Shown: positions 54,107 through 63,023 of the stretch, one piece after another | Numbering within the stretch: the stretch's first letter is position 1 | How the letters are laid out: the number at the start of each line of letters is the position of its first letter | Source of the DNA: UBA4744 sp963718995 | GTDB lineage: Bacteria; Actinomycetota; Acidimicrobiia; Spongiisociales; UBA4744 | Direction of reading: 5' to 3' | DNA: 64,000 nucleotides | Assembly: GCA_963718995.1 (NCBI GenBank) | Contig: CAVRAP010000001.1 | Coordinates: 62,001-126,000 of the forward strand | Notes under the pieces: model-generated | What the model saw: only the letters and a program-made list of their open reading frames with translations | Told to the model about the DNA's origin: nothing | Databases searched by the model: none | Program-made: the position numbers and the translations under genes

Positions 54107-55120
54107 CTAGAAACGAAGAACGATTTTTCCCAGTTGCAGTCCGGCTTCTAACCGGGCCAGCGCCGCCGGCAACTCCTCGAAGTCGAAGACCTTGTCGACG
54201 ACGATAGGAACCCGACCATCGCCGACCAGTTCGGTGACGGCGGCGAACTCCTCGTAGTCGAACATGGTCGATCCCATGATCTCGAGCTGTTTGAAGAAAA
54301 GGTACGGGACGGTGATTTCGACCTTGGTGCCGCTCGTCGAACCACACGTGACCAGCCGGCCGCCGGGTTCGAGCGAGCGGACCGACTGTTCCCAGGTGGC
54401 CGGACCAACGTTCTCCAACACGACGTCCACACCATGTCCAAGCTCTTGCTTGATGTCTTTGGCGAACATGTTGGTGGAGTTGAAACCACCGGCGGCACCC
54501 ATCTGAATGGCCCGGCAGATCTTGTCGGTGTTGGTCGAGGTCACGTACACGGTGGCCCCCATCGCCATGCCGAGCGCCAGCCCCGCACTCGAAACGCCAC
54601 CGCCCACTCCGACCACGAGGAGCACATCACCGGGACTGAGACGAGCTCGTCGCAACATCCGGTAGGCGGTACCCGTCGCCAGCCCGTACGCGGCCGCTGC
54701 TTCCCAGGCCATCTGCTCCGGTTTCGGAAGCATATTCCGGTCCGGCACCACGACGTACTCGGCCAAGGTGCCCCACCGGTGCTCGCCGAGAATCTGGTAC
54801 GTCGAGCACAGCGGCGTATCACCGCGCAAGCAGGAGGGACAGGCGCCGCAGCCGACACTGGGATTGATGACCACTTCCTGGCCCGGCCGGACCGAGGTGA
54901 CGCCCTCGCCGACGGCATCGACCACTCCGGCCCCGTCGGCCCCGGCCACATGCGGGAGGTGGGGCTTGGGCATCCCCAACGAGGACCAGATGTCAAGGTG
55001 GTTGAGGGCTGAAGCGGCGAGTTTGACCCGCACTTCGCCCGGCCCCGGATCAGGGGTGGCCACTTCCTCCAGAACGAAGGATTGCGGCCCACCGATATCG
55101 TGTAGCACCCACGCCTTCAT
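54107..55120 (-). CDS. Zinc-type alcohol dehydrogenase/quinone oxidoreductase family (MDR)
   Basis: A 337-residue medium-chain dehydrogenase/reductase. The N-domain has SALNHLDIWSSLGMPKPHLP, PHVAGADGAGVVDAVGEGV and a structural zinc set GCGACPSCLRGDTPLCS (four Cys). The cofactor domain has VLLVVGVGGGVSSAGLALGM, a NAD(P)-binding loop. Such enzymes reduce quinones or oxidise alcohols with NADP; the substrate is unknown. ATG 55120 begins MKAWVLHDIGGP, the usual start; a longer frame would add a basic tail. It stands alone between the thiQ end and the tRNAs. Confidence 0.92.
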   Translation of the reverse strand: MKAWVLHDIGGPQSFVLEEVATPDPGPGEVRVKLAASALNHLDIWSSLGMPKPHLPHVAGADGAGVVDAVGEGVTSVRPGQEVVINPSVGCGACPSCLRGDTPLCSTYQILGEHRWGTLAEYVVVPDRNMLPKPEQMAWEAAAAYGLATGTAYRMLRRARLSPGDVLLVVGVGGGVSSAGLALGMAMGATVYVTSTNTDKICRAIQMGAAGGFNSTNMFAKDIKQELGHGVDVVLENVGPATWEQSVRSLEPGGRLVTCGSTSGTKVEITVPYLFFKQLEIMGSTMFDYEEFAAVTELVGDGRVPIVVDKVFDFEELPAALARLEAGLQLGKIVLRF

Positions 55121-55169
55121 GGCAGCCAGGGTAGCGCTCCCGGGAGGGCCTCCGAACGGCCGCTTCTTA

Positions 55170-55220
55170 CGTTCTTGCGTGAGAAACCTGCGCATAGTGA
55201 CGGAAACTCACGCAAGAACG
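55170..55220. repeat. Long palindrome at the thiQ 3' end
   Basis: Perfect 14-base inverted repeat CGTTCTTGCGTGAG (55170-55183) / complement (55207-55220) around a 23-base spacer. Sequence differs from the palindromes at 4513 and 14875, but the plan (13-14 base arms, 23-base spacer, at a gene 3' end) is the same. The right arm contains the thiQ stop codon. It may terminate thiBPQ transcription. Confidence 0.8.
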
Positions 55221-56242
55221 GGGTTGGATGTCAGTCCAGGATCACCACGGCCTCGGGGTCGATGCTCAAGGCTGACGGCCTCGGCGACGGCGGGGACCGG
55301 GTGCTCGTCGAGTTCCATCTCCAGGATGAAGTCGCCCCCGGTTGCCACCTGCAGCTGATAGTGCCCGCCGCGGAAGCTCCTGCTGACCACCGTCCCCTGG
55401 ACGGTCCCGGTCGGGGAAACAGCGAACCCGTCGGGACGAATCACCAACCGGTGGGGGCCTGAAATCTCACCGTTGATTCGGAACCGGCCGAAACTGGTCT
55501 CGGCGAACCCGTCGGCCAGGGTGGCGTCGGTGATGTTGTCGAAACCGAGGAACCGGGCCACCCACTCGCTGGCGGGATGGTGCCACACCTCCTCCGGGGT
55601 TCCCTGCTGGGCCACGAACCCGTCCTTCATGATGACGATCCGATCGGCCAGACCGAAGGCCTCTTCCTGGTCGTGGGTCACGTAGAGCGTGGTGATGCCT
55701 CGCTCAACGAACAGGCGGCGGAGTTCACCGACCAACCGCTCGCGCATGCCCCGATCGAGCGAACCGACGGGTTCGTCGAGCATCAGCATGCGAGGCGCCG
55801 GAGCCAGGGCGCGGGCCAGGGCCACTCTCTGTTGTTCGCCACCGGACAGATTGCCGACCGACCGGTCCTGGTATCCGGGCAGCCCCACCCAGTCGAGAAC
55901 CACGGCCACTCGTTCCCGAATGCGGTCCGCCGGCATGTCCGCCATGCGCAGGCCGAAGGCGACGTTGCCTGCGACGGTCCGGTGCGGGAACAATGCGTAG
56001 TCCTGGAACATGAGGCCAAAACCCCGCTCGTGGGCGGCAACGTGGTCGAGAGGCTGGCCGTCCCAGGTCAGAGATCCGGAGTCGGCCGCCTGCAGACCGG
56101 CGATGACCCGCAGCAGCGTGGTCTTGCCGCTCCCGCTCGGTCCTAATACAGCCAGAATCTCGCCGTCGGTCACGGTCAGGTCGACCCGGTCGAGGGCGGT
56201 CTTCTCTCCGAACCGGACGGTGAGGTTGGTTGCTTCAAGCAT
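55208..56242 (-). CDS. thiQ: Thiamine ABC transporter ATP-binding protein
   Basis: A 344-residue ATPase. Walker A is GPSGSGKTTLL, the Q-loop is GLMFQDYALFPH, the signature is LSGGEQQRVALARAL, Walker B is LMLDEPVGSLD, and the switch is YVTHDQEEAF. A C-terminal TOBE-like domain (PHRLVIRPDGFAVS) follows, longer than in the short enterobacterial ThiQ and more like PotA/FbpC ATPases. Placement after thiB and thiP under a TPP riboswitch decides the name. ATG 56242 is preferred over an in-frame GTG three codons upstream. Confidence 0.88.
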   Translation of the reverse strand: MLEATNLTVRFGEKTALDRVDLTVTDGEILAVLGPSGSGKTTLLRVIAGLQAADSGSLTWDGQPLDHVAAHERGFGLMFQDYALFPHRTVAGNVAFGLRMADMPADRIRERVAVVLDWVGLPGYQDRSVGNLSGGEQQRVALARALAPAPRMLMLDEPVGSLDRGMRERLVGELRRLFVERGITTLYVTHDQEEAFGLADRIVIMKDGFVAQQGTPEEVWHHPASEWVARFLGFDNITDATLADGFAETSFGRFRINGEISGPHRLVIRPDGFAVSPTGTVQGTVVSRSFRGGHYQLQVATGGDFILEMELDEHPVPAVAEAVSLEHRPRGRGDPGLTSNPVLA

Positions 56243-56275
56243 GCGCTGCACCGATTCTTGTGATCGGGTGGTTCA

Positions 56276-57930
56276 TCAGAACTCTCCCATATCACCGATG
56301 CGGAACCGCTCGATGGCCAGAATCGACGCGGCGGTGAGGCCCATGAGGATCGTGCTCAGCGCCATCGCCTGGCTGAAGTTGGCCGCTCCGGCCCTGCCCA
56401 GCAACGCGAAGATGGCGACGGGAAGAGTCGGTGCGTCGGGGCGGGCGATGAACGAAGTGGCGCCGAACTCCCCCAATGAGATGGCAAACGCAAACCCGGC
56501 TCCGACCAGCATCGAGCGGAAGATGAGCGGAAGGTCGATCTCGCGCCAGACCCGGCCCGGCGGGGCACCCAGAACTGCCCCGGCCTCGCGCAGCCTGGTC
56601 CGCACCGACCGCATGACCGGCACCTCGGTGCGAACCACAAACGGGATGGCAACCAGAGCGTGCGCGATCGGCACCAGGATCGGTGCGGTCCGGAGATCGA
56701 TCGGCGTATCGAGCGCCACCAGGAAACCAAACCCGATGGTGACGGCCGACGTCCCGAGGGGGAGCATCAGCAGCACGTCGAACCAGCGCGAGACAGCCGC
56801 TGTGGTGGTAGGCGATGAGGCCGGCCGCCATGGTTCCGATGGCGAGGGCGATGAGCGTGGCACCGATGGCAAACAGGAACGAGTTCCCAATCGCTTCAAG
56901 AGGAGGAACCAGGTTGGAACCGGCGCTGCCGAGATTCCGATAGGCGTCGAAGCCGTAGCCATCACCGACCCGCAACGAGCGTCCCACCAGCACCGCCAGA
57001 GGTGTCCCGAGGTAGATGCCGGTGAACCCGAGCACCCCCCACACCAGCCCGGCCTCGCGCCACCCCCGGGGCCGGCGAGCAACCTCGATGGTTGGCCGCA
57101 GTTGAAGCTCGGTGCTGCGTCGTTCCTGATAGCGGGAGTACGCCACCAGGATCGAGGAAATGCCGACGAGCTGGACAACCGCCAGGGCGCCCGCCACAGG
57201 AAGGTCGAGGAAGGCCGTCGTCTGGCGCCAGATCTCGACCTCGATCGTCGAGAACTCGAATCCACCGAGGATCAACACCACGCCGAACGACGTGAAGGTG
57301 AAGAGAAAGACGATGGAGGCAGGCGGCGGCAATGGCCGGACGAAGGAGCGGGAGCGATACCTCGCGGAAGGTTCTCCACCGCCCGGCGCCCAGCATGCGG
57401 GCGGCTTCCTCCAGGCGGGGATCGAGATGTGCCCACAATCCGCCAACGGTTCTCACCACCACCGCGTAGTTGTAAAAGACGTGAGCGATGAGGATTGCCC
57501 AGATGGTCTGGCGGAGATCGATCCCGAGCGGGCCGTTGGGACCGAGCATGGCCAGATACGCGGCCCCGACGACCACGGTGGGCAGCACAAAAGGAACCGT
57601 GATGGCAGCCCGGAAGAAGCTCTTGCCGGGGAAGGAGAAGCGGGCGAAGACGTAGGCAGCCGGCATCGCAACAACCAGGGTGACAATCGTTGATGCGGTC
57701 GCCTGCCAAACGGTGAACCAGATCGCTCCGCGTAGGGAGGACCTCGTGGCGATCGCTGAGAAGGCGGAGAACGAGAAACCCGCCTCTCCGAAGAGGCTGA
57801 TTCCGAGGATGCTCGCAACCGGGTAGATGAAGAAGTAGGCGAGAAAACTGAGCGGAACGGCAACGAGGACGGAGGCCCGGAGTCGGCGGCGCCGGTTCTG
57901 GGAGATCACCCGGTCACGACTTCCGTCCAT
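56276..57930 (-). CDS. thiP: Thiamine ABC transporter permease (frameshifted)
   Basis: About 550 residues with two permease domains, as in ThiP, after removing extra bases near 57325 and 56810. Seen: N-terminal helices (SVLVAVPLSFLAYFFIYPVA), the first EAA-type loop EEAARMLGAGRWRTFREVSL, then VFLFTFTSFGVVLILGGFEF, the second domain (LVWGVLGFTGIYLGTPLAVL) and its loop REAGAVLGAPPGRVWREIDL. All hydrophobic and EAA features continue across the shifts, so the protein is probably whole. ATG 57930 overlaps thiB by 25 bases; GTG 57909, which overlaps the thiB stop as GTGA, is an alternative start. Confidence 0.82.
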
Positions 57931-58979
57931 TCTGTGATCCACCGCCGTACGTTGGTCTCGATGTCCCCACCCGGCAGCGACAGAGGATCTGTGGGAACGA
58001 CGGCGAACTCGATGAATGCAGGAGGCAGGGTGGCGTTCTCATTGGCCGGGAACACGAACATGGAGAGCGGGATGTCGTTCTGGAAGGGGGTCGAGAGCAG
58101 GAAATCGATGACCTGCTCGGCGGCCGGCCGGACTTCAGTTCCGGCCACGATCCCGGCGTACTCGATCTGACGGAAGCATCCGTCGATCATGACGGCCGTT
58201 GGGGGTTCGTCGATCGGATCGGTGGCGTAGATCACCTCGAAGGGTGGTGACGATGCATACGAAACCACGATGGGCCGGTCACCCTCGGAAGCGGCGCTGA
58301 AGTAGGAGTAGTACGCCTCTTCCCAACCTGAGGTCACCAGAACGTCGTTGGCGCGAAGGTCGGTCCAATAGTCGGTCCACGTGTAGTCGCCGGTCTCGCC
58401 GAACTTCGCGATGGTGCTGTAGAGAAAGGCCAATCCGGGCGAGGAAGTGGCCGGATTCTGTACGACGAGCAGCCCCCGATAGGCGGGGTCCGTGAGGTCG
58501 CGAAGTGTCTCCGGCGTTGGCAGTCCTGCGTTCGCGAAGTACTCCTTGTCCCAGTTGACGCACACATCTCCGAAATCGATGGGGGTCACGCGTGGGTCGG
58601 CCTCCAATTCGTCGGGTACGGACGCCAGGAGGGGAGACTCGTACCGTTCGAATATCCCTGCGTCCAGGGCCCTCGATAGGAAGTTGTTGTCGACCCCGAA
58701 CATCACATCCGCCAGCGGGTTGTCCTTGGTGAGGACGGCCTGATTGACCATCGCTCCCGCATCGCCGGACCTGAGGATCTTGATCTCGATGCCGGCCTCG
58801 TCGGCAAAGGTGGCCAGCAGGTCGTCGGAGACGACGAACGATTCGTGCGCCATCAGCACAACCTCGACAGGCTCGGCCGTCGCCCCTGACGTGGTGGTGG
58901 TCGCCCCGGAACATCCGGCTAGCAAAAGCACGAAGGCGATAAGGGTGCCCGATGGCCGCTTCGAATAGTTGGCAAACAT
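57906..58979 (-). CDS. thiB: Thiamine-binding lipoprotein
   Basis: A 357-residue binding protein. The signal peptide ends in the lipobox LLAGC (Cys23), followed by a Thr-rich linker. The mature chain has VEVVLMAHESFVVSDDLLAT, DVMFGVDNNFLSRALDAGIF, SPGLAFLYSTIAKFG and ERYESPLLASVPDEL, matching ThiB (the DNNFLSRA segment is characteristic). It delivers thiamine or its phosphates to ThiPQ from outside the membrane. Regulation is by the riboswitch directly upstream. Confidence 0.9.
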   Translation of the reverse strand: MFANYSKRPSGTLIAFVLLLAGCSGATTTTSGATAEPVEVVLMAHESFVVSDDLLATFADEAGIEIKILRSGDAGAMVNQAVLTKDNPLADVMFGVDNNFLSRALDAGIFERYESPLLASVPDELEADPRVTPIDFGDVCVNWDKEYFANAGLPTPETLRDLTDPAYRGLLVVQNPATSSPGLAFLYSTIAKFGETGDYTWTDYWTDLRANDVLVTSGWEEAYYSYFSAASEGDRPIVVSYASSPPFEVIYATDPIDEPPTAVMIDGCFRQIEYAGIVAGTEVRPAAEQVIDFLLSTPFQNDIPLSMFVFPANENATLPPAFIEFAVVPTDPLSLPGGDIETNVRRWITEWTEVVTG

Positions 58980-59011
58980 GGCTCTCCGTTCCCGTTAGTC
59001 GGAGGCCGAGC

Positions 59012-59108
59012 TGAGAGAGCTTCCTACGCCGGCATTACCCGGGACAGGTTCAAACGGTCGGAGACTTCCACTGCCTCCCTCTCAGCCCGGTACACCGAGC
59101 TCCCGTGA
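59012..59108 (-). promoter_or_regulatory. TPP riboswitch (THI element)
   Basis: On the minus strand the leader of thiB reads, in order: a 5' GGGAGC-type P1/P2 start, the conserved GGGCTGAGAGGG (CTGAGA motif), then GACCGTTTGAACCTG and CCGGGTAATGCCGGCGTAGG, the pyrophosphate- and pyrimidine-binding signatures of the TPP aptamer. It ends about 33 bases before the thiB start, close enough to hide the ribosome binding site when TPP is bound. No T-rich terminator follows, so translational control is more likely. Confidence 0.95.
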
Positions 59109-59187
59109 GGGGGTCATTGTAACCGACAAAAAGAGCTCGTTTCGGATCGAGGCTGGTGTACCGTTCACTTGTGATTCAGGACACACC

Positions 59188-59511
59188 ATGGGAATGATCG
59201 CCATCGGCGCCTATCGCGTGCATGCAGGCCATGAAGAGCGCTTCCTGGAAGCGCTTCGTCAAGACATTGCCACCATGCGCGACGAAGGTTTGATCAGCGA
59301 TTGGCCGGCGATGATCCTCAAGGCAGGCACCGATGTGTACCTGCAACTGGTCGAGTGGGCGGACGACGACGCTCCGGGTCGCTCTTCGGAGAACGAGCGC
59401 GTCATGGCGGTCTGGACGCAGAAACGCACGCACTCGGACTATCTGAGTTTGTCGGAGGTTCCTGGAGCCGATCGCCTGTTTCCGTCCTTTGAAGAGGTGC
59501 CGGCGCGGTAG
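59188..59511 (+). CDS. Small protein, possible ABM-type dimeric barrel, unknown
   Basis: A 107-residue soluble protein opening MGMIAIGAYRVHAGHEERFL, a pattern of first strand, His/Glu helix and hydrophobic core (WPAMILKAGTDVYLQLVEW) seen in antibiotic-monooxygenase-like (ABM) dimeric alpha/beta barrels. No cofactor residues are evident. It diverges from the riboswitch-controlled thiB, with only 79 bases between the aptamer and this start. ATG 59188 is used; ATG 59194 two codons later is possible. Confidence 0.7.
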   Translation: MGMIAIGAYRVHAGHEERFLEALRQDIATMRDEGLISDWPAMILKAGTDVYLQLVEWADDDAPGRSSENERVMAVWTQKRTHSDYLSLSEVPGADRLFPSFEEVPAR

Positions 59512-59538
59512 GTCCCGAGGTGCTCTGGTCCGGAGCGT

Positions 59539-60294
59539 TTAGAGGACCGGAATAACGCGGCCTTGCGGAACGTCCCGCTCTGCATTGGTGATCTGCAAGA
59601 TCCCCTGCCCATCCTGGTGCACCGTGGTGTTCGTACACCCGCCCTGGGCGAGACTCTGATAGTTCACCCGAACGCTTTCGATCGGGAAGTCGGCGGTTCC
59701 CGCGGTTGCCTGGAAGCCGCTCCACCGGACGGTGACCTGCGGATCGTCGCACCGACTGAAGGCTTCTGTCCAGACCATGACCTCGGCCAGATGGGTCCCG
59801 GCCGCATAGAGAGCGCGAACGACGGTTGACTCCGAGGTGGCAAGGTTGGTCACGGTTCCTCTCCATATTCCCGGTTCGGCTGCCGAGATGGTGAAACGGT
59901 ACGGCACTCCCGTCTCCCACGGATAGTCGCGGGTGTTGGCATTCCCCAGCGCGCTCGGGAGAACCGATGACGAGCCATCCAGTTCGCCGGAATCCCCGTA
60001 CCCGCCCCAATTCACCGCCCGGCTGTCTGGGTAGGAAGGATGCCACTGCAGACCAAGATGAGCCCCGCCCACCGTTCCATGCTGACCGACGAAGCTGGCC
60101 TGCAGTGCCCAGAAGTAGAGGCGCGGCACCTTCGGTTCGGTGAGCAACTCAAACGTGGCGGACACCTCATCGAGAGGGTTCGGGGGGAGCGTCCAGATCA
60201 GGTGGAAGGACGAGGCTCGATTCGAAGAAGCGGGTTCGCCCGTATCGCGAGCCGACAGGCGGGACAGAAAACGGGCAAACGGACCTGGAGCCAT
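59539..60294 (-). CDS. Unknown beta-rich protein
   Basis: A 251-residue protein without a signal peptide or membrane helix. It contains FHLIWTLPPNPLDEVSATFE, HGTVGGAHLGLQWHPSYPDS, RAVNWGGYGDSGELDGSS and VMVWTEAFSRCDDPQVTV. Repeated Trp/Gly strands and the polar composition suggest a beta-sandwich, such as a lectin- or DUF3472-like fold, but I cannot assign it. Two cysteines (Cys in SRCDDP and QGGCTN) could pair. It is alone on its strand. Confidence 0.7.
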   Translation of the reverse strand: MAPGPFARFLSRLSARDTGEPASSNRASSFHLIWTLPPNPLDEVSATFELLTEPKVPRLYFWALQASFVGQHGTVGGAHLGLQWHPSYPDSRAVNWGGYGDSGELDGSSSVLPSALGNANTRDYPWETGVPYRFTISAAEPGIWRGTVTNLATSESTVVRALYAAGTHLAEVMVWTEAFSRCDDPQVTVRWSGFQATAGTADFPIESVRVNYQSLAQGGCTNTTVHQDGQGILQITNAERDVPQGRVIPVL

Positions 60295-60357
60295 ACGCGG
60301 ACTCTAGGAGAGCGAGCAGCTCCCGGCTTCCTGCGACCTGCGGTCGGTGGCCCGGGG

Positions 60358-60392
60358 TTGCCTCTCCCGCTGTGCGTTCTTGCCTCTCCCGC
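60358..60392. repeat. Direct repeat TTGCCTCTCCCGC
   Basis: Two exact 13-base copies, at 60358-60370 and 60380-60392, in the gap between two minus-strand genes. A near-complement (GCGGAGAGG) lies at about 60431-60440, so a hairpin can also form. It resembles degenerate intergenic repeat DNA rather than a defined site. Confidence 0.7.
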
Positions 60393-60476
60393 GCGGAGCG
60401 GGGAAGGCGCGGAGTCGCCGGAGGCAACAGAGCGGAGAGGGTGGAGCGGTACTTCCCCCCCAACCTGCCCGAAGCC

Positions 60477-60674
60477 CTAGGTACTGCTGGTGGTCTTGTC
60501 CCGGCCGGTTCCGCCGAGGATGACGGCGATTCCCAGAGCGATCAACAGCACCGGGAAGACGTACACGGCCTTGAGGTCCCACAGGTCCAGTTCCTGGAGC
60601 AGGAAAGCCGTTCCGACCAGGATGAATACGACACCGGCGACGATGGAACCGCGGTTGATGGGCTGGTCATTCAT
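60477..60674 (-). CDS. Small membrane protein, LiaI/DUF5668-like
   Basis: A 65-residue protein with two membrane helices: GSIVAGVVFILVGTAFLLQ and VYVFPVLLIALGIAVILGG, joined by ELDLWDLKA. This LiaI/LiaF transmembrane plan is seen in stress-response membrane proteins. It overlaps the upstream LiaF-like gene by 4 bases (ATGA) and ends a three-gene set with PspC. Its role is probably to support that sensor set in the membrane. Confidence 0.8.
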   Translation of the reverse strand: MNDQPINRGSIVAGVVFILVGTAFLLQELDLWDLKAVYVFPVLLIALGIAVILGGTGRDKTTSST

Positions 60675-61303
60675 CGGGTCACCTCGATCTCCCCCGCAAA
60701 TGTGGTCACATCCAGCACGAGAACTCTATCGGCGTCGCTGCCCGGGAAGGTCTCGTCGAGTCGCGGCCCGAGCCCCTCGTTTTTCCTGCCGAGAGCCCGG
60801 ATCTCACCGGCAAACGTGCCGGCGTTCAGCTCGACGGTCACTTCGGCGGGAACAATGATCTTCACGGATCCTGCAAAGGCGCTGGCACTGACCGTTGTCT
60901 CGCCAACCGGGAAAACAACTGCGGTCAGATCTACGGTCAACTCACCGGCGAAAATGCCGTAGTCCTCGAGATCCTCCACGGTCGCCGGGCGATGGCTCGA
61001 AGGTCCGACAACGGTATCCCCGGTCGTGAAGCTGAAGGATGAGACGGAGACGTCGATCAGCAAGAAGAGCGTCAGGACGATGCCAAGGAAAACCAGTCCG
61101 CCGTGGGTGGGTCCTCGCGAATCGGCGATGAGGCCGATGCCTATGACGATCACCGCGGCAGGCAGGAGATACGACCAGGGGATCTCGTCGACTGCTCCGG
61201 CGATTTCCAGCATCCAGGCGACGCCGATCAGCAGAATGAGTGCTCCCACGATGATCCGGGCGCTGTTGGTCCGGGGTTGGCGGGTTTCCGTAGGTGGAGT
61301 CAT
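60671..61303 (-). CDS. LiaF-like membrane protein with toastrack domain
   Basis: A 210-residue protein. Three membrane helices come first (IIVGALILLIGVAWMLEIAG; YLLPAAVIVIGIGLI; LVFLGIVLTLFLLIDV). The rest is beta-rich with the repeat FAGELTVDLT, FAGSVKIIVP, FAGEIRALG and FAGEIEVT, typical of the LiaF C-terminal (toastrack) domain. LiaF proteins restrain envelope stress two-component systems; no such kinase is in the window. It overlaps the PspC gene by 4 bases (ATGA). Confidence 0.88.
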   Translation of the reverse strand: MTPPTETRQPRTNSARIIVGALILLIGVAWMLEIAGAVDEIPWSYLLPAAVIVIGIGLIADSRGPTHGGLVFLGIVLTLFLLIDVSVSSFSFTTGDTVVGPSSHRPATVEDLEDYGIFAGELTVDLTAVVFPVGETTVSASAFAGSVKIIVPAEVTVELNAGTFAGEIRALGRKNEGLGPRLDETFPGSDADRVLVLDVTTFAGEIEVTR

Positions 61304-61770
61304 GATCGCCTCCCGATACCGCCGAACAGCACGCCGGCCCCGAGCAGGATGATGGCCGCCGGCCAGAAGTACCTGCTGAGATCCGGAAGCAAGTTGTCGA
61401 ACAGGGCGGCTCCGCCGGCCAGGATCAAGAGGCCGCCGACAACCATGCGGGTGGTGTTGCCGCTCGAGTGTTGTGCGCGACCGACCTCCTCCCCCGCCTT
61501 CTCTTCCGGGATGGCGATCCAGCCGACGATGTAGACGAGGATGCCGGACAGTCCGGCCAGGGTCAGCACCACAAAGGCGACCCGGAGGATCACCGGATCA
61601 ATGCCGAGGTACCGGCCCAGGCCTCCGGCGACTCCGGCTACCACCTTGTCGGTGCTGCTCCGCCGCAGAATGGGCTCCTGGGTCGTCTGCGGGGGACCCG
61701 GAGAGGGTTCGTAGGGTGGAGGCACGAGCTCACCTTGTGGATAATCGCCGAATTCGGGTGGAGTGGACAT
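61300..61770 (-). CDS. PspC-domain membrane protein
   Basis: A 156-residue protein. A Pro-rich cytoplasmic N-terminus precedes a PspC domain (ILRRSSTDKVVAGVAGGLGR, YLGIDPVILRVAFVVLTLAG, ILVYIVGWIAIPEE) and then a LiaI-like two-helix tail (MVVGGLLILAGGAAL; YFWPAAIILLGAGVLFGGIG). It would sense or stabilise the membrane under stress. ATG 61770 is chosen; a longer frame adds a basic stretch without a start site. First gene of the overlapping pspC-liaF-small set. Confidence 0.9.
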   Translation of the reverse strand: MSTPPEFGDYPQGELVPPPYEPSPGPPQTTQEPILRRSSTDKVVAGVAGGLGRYLGIDPVILRVAFVVLTLAGLSGILVYIVGWIAIPEEKAGEEVGRAQHSSGNTTRMVVGGLLILAGGAALFDNLLPDLSRYFWPAAIILLGAGVLFGGIGRRS

Positions 61771-61885
61771 AGCGCTTGGCCCCCTTCGGGTTGGCACACG
61801 AGAGGTATCGTCTCGAACCTACCGAAATTCGAGGGTCCTGTGACCGGGTGAAAGGACCTTTTGGTCCGGCCGTCTTCCTCTAGCG

Positions 61886-62902
61886 CTACCAGCGCAACAG
61901 GGCCGAACCCCAGGTGAACCCGCTGCCGAAGGCGGCCATCGCGACCAGCATGCCCGGTTTCAGCGCTTCGGCCTTGACGGCTTCATCGAGACCGATCGGA
62001 ATAGTGGCGGCCGTGGTGTTGGCGTACTTCTGGATGGTATTGAAGACCTTCTCTTCCGGTGCGCCGAGCCGTTGGGCTACGGCTTCGTTGATGCGGAGGT
62101 TGGCCTGGTGGAACATGAACAGGTCGACGTCATCGATCCCGTAGCCGTTCTGCTCCAGCGCGGTGGTAACTGCCTCGGGCATGCGCTTCACTGCGTTGAC
62201 GAACACCTGGCGCCCGTTCATCTTGGGGTACTGGTCTCCCCGATCGAGCATGCGCTGGTCGACGATCTCCTCGTCGTATGCGGTGCTCACGCCGGGCACC
62301 CATAGTTCTTCCGCAAAGGCGCCGTCGGCATACACATGGGTAGACAGCAGGTGCGAATCCGACCGGGGATCCTCTACGTCTGTCGCTTCGAGAATCACGG
62401 CGCCTGCTCCATCGCCAAACAGCACAGTGACGTCGCGTCCCCGTGTGGTCTTGTCGAGTCCTTTGGAATGAACCTCGGCCCCGGCTACCAGAACCTTCTT
62501 GGCCGAACCGGCTCGGATGTACTGATCGGCCATCGACAGGGCATAGATGAAACCGGTGCACTGCTGACGCACGTCGATTGCGGGAATCCCGGCGAGGCCC
62601 AGCTTGGTTTGGAGAAAGACGCCCGACCCGGGGAAGAAGTGATCGGGGCTGATGGTGGCCAGGAAGATCATGTCGAGTTCTTCGGGAGCCAGGCCGGCGG
62701 AGTCCAGGGCCCTCCTCGATGCCTCCAGGGCTAGATCTGAGGTGGATGTGACACCTTCCACCCAGCGTCGCTCTTTGATCCCGGTTCGTTGCACGATCCA
62801 CTCATCTGAGGTGTCCATCATCTGAGCAAGGTCGTCGTTGGTCACGACCCGGGGGGGTAGGAAGGAGCCCAGGCCGATCACACGGGAACGGATACTGGTC
62901 AC
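61886..62902 (-). CDS. fabH: 3-oxoacyl-ACP synthase III (FabH-type)
   Basis: A 338-residue ketoacyl synthase III. Catalytic triad: Cys in DVRQQCTGFIYALSMADQ, His in DLFMFHQANLRI and Asn in KYANTTAATIP. It also has RTGIKERRWVEG near the N-terminus and the closing FGSGFTWGSALLRW. FabH condenses acetyl-CoA or a branched acyl-CoA with malonyl-ACP to start fatty acid synthesis, or makes related acyl units. The long VYADGAFAEELWVPGVSTAY insert is unusual and could alter the primer pocket. Start is GTG 62902, with AGGAAGG 7 bases upstream. Confidence 0.93.
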   Translation of the reverse strand: MTSIRSRVIGLGSFLPPRVVTNDDLAQMMDTSDEWIVQRTGIKERRWVEGVTSTSDLALEASRRALDSAGLAPEELDMIFLATISPDHFFPGSGVFLQTKLGLAGIPAIDVRQQCTGFIYALSMADQYIRAGSAKKVLVAGAEVHSKGLDKTTRGRDVTVLFGDGAGAVILEATDVEDPRSDSHLLSTHVYADGAFAEELWVPGVSTAYDEEIVDQRMLDRGDQYPKMNGRQVFVNAVKRMPEAVTTALEQNGYGIDDVDLFMFHQANLRINEAVAQRLGAPEEKVFNTIQKYANTTAATIPIGLDEAVKAEALKPGMLVAMAAFGSGFTWGSALLRW

Positions 62903-63023
62903 GGGAGCACCTTCCTGGGTAAGACGTTCGGGGATGGTAACCCATGCCTCGCAAGCCGGTCGCGATGGTCGGATGTCCGACAGATCGGAAAGCACGCAGT
63001 GGTGGAGGGGGTTGCCCCGGACG

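Noticed and set aside
60358..60440. Repeat region as a transposon end or attachment site
   Set aside because: No target duplication, no tRNA and no recombinase nearby.
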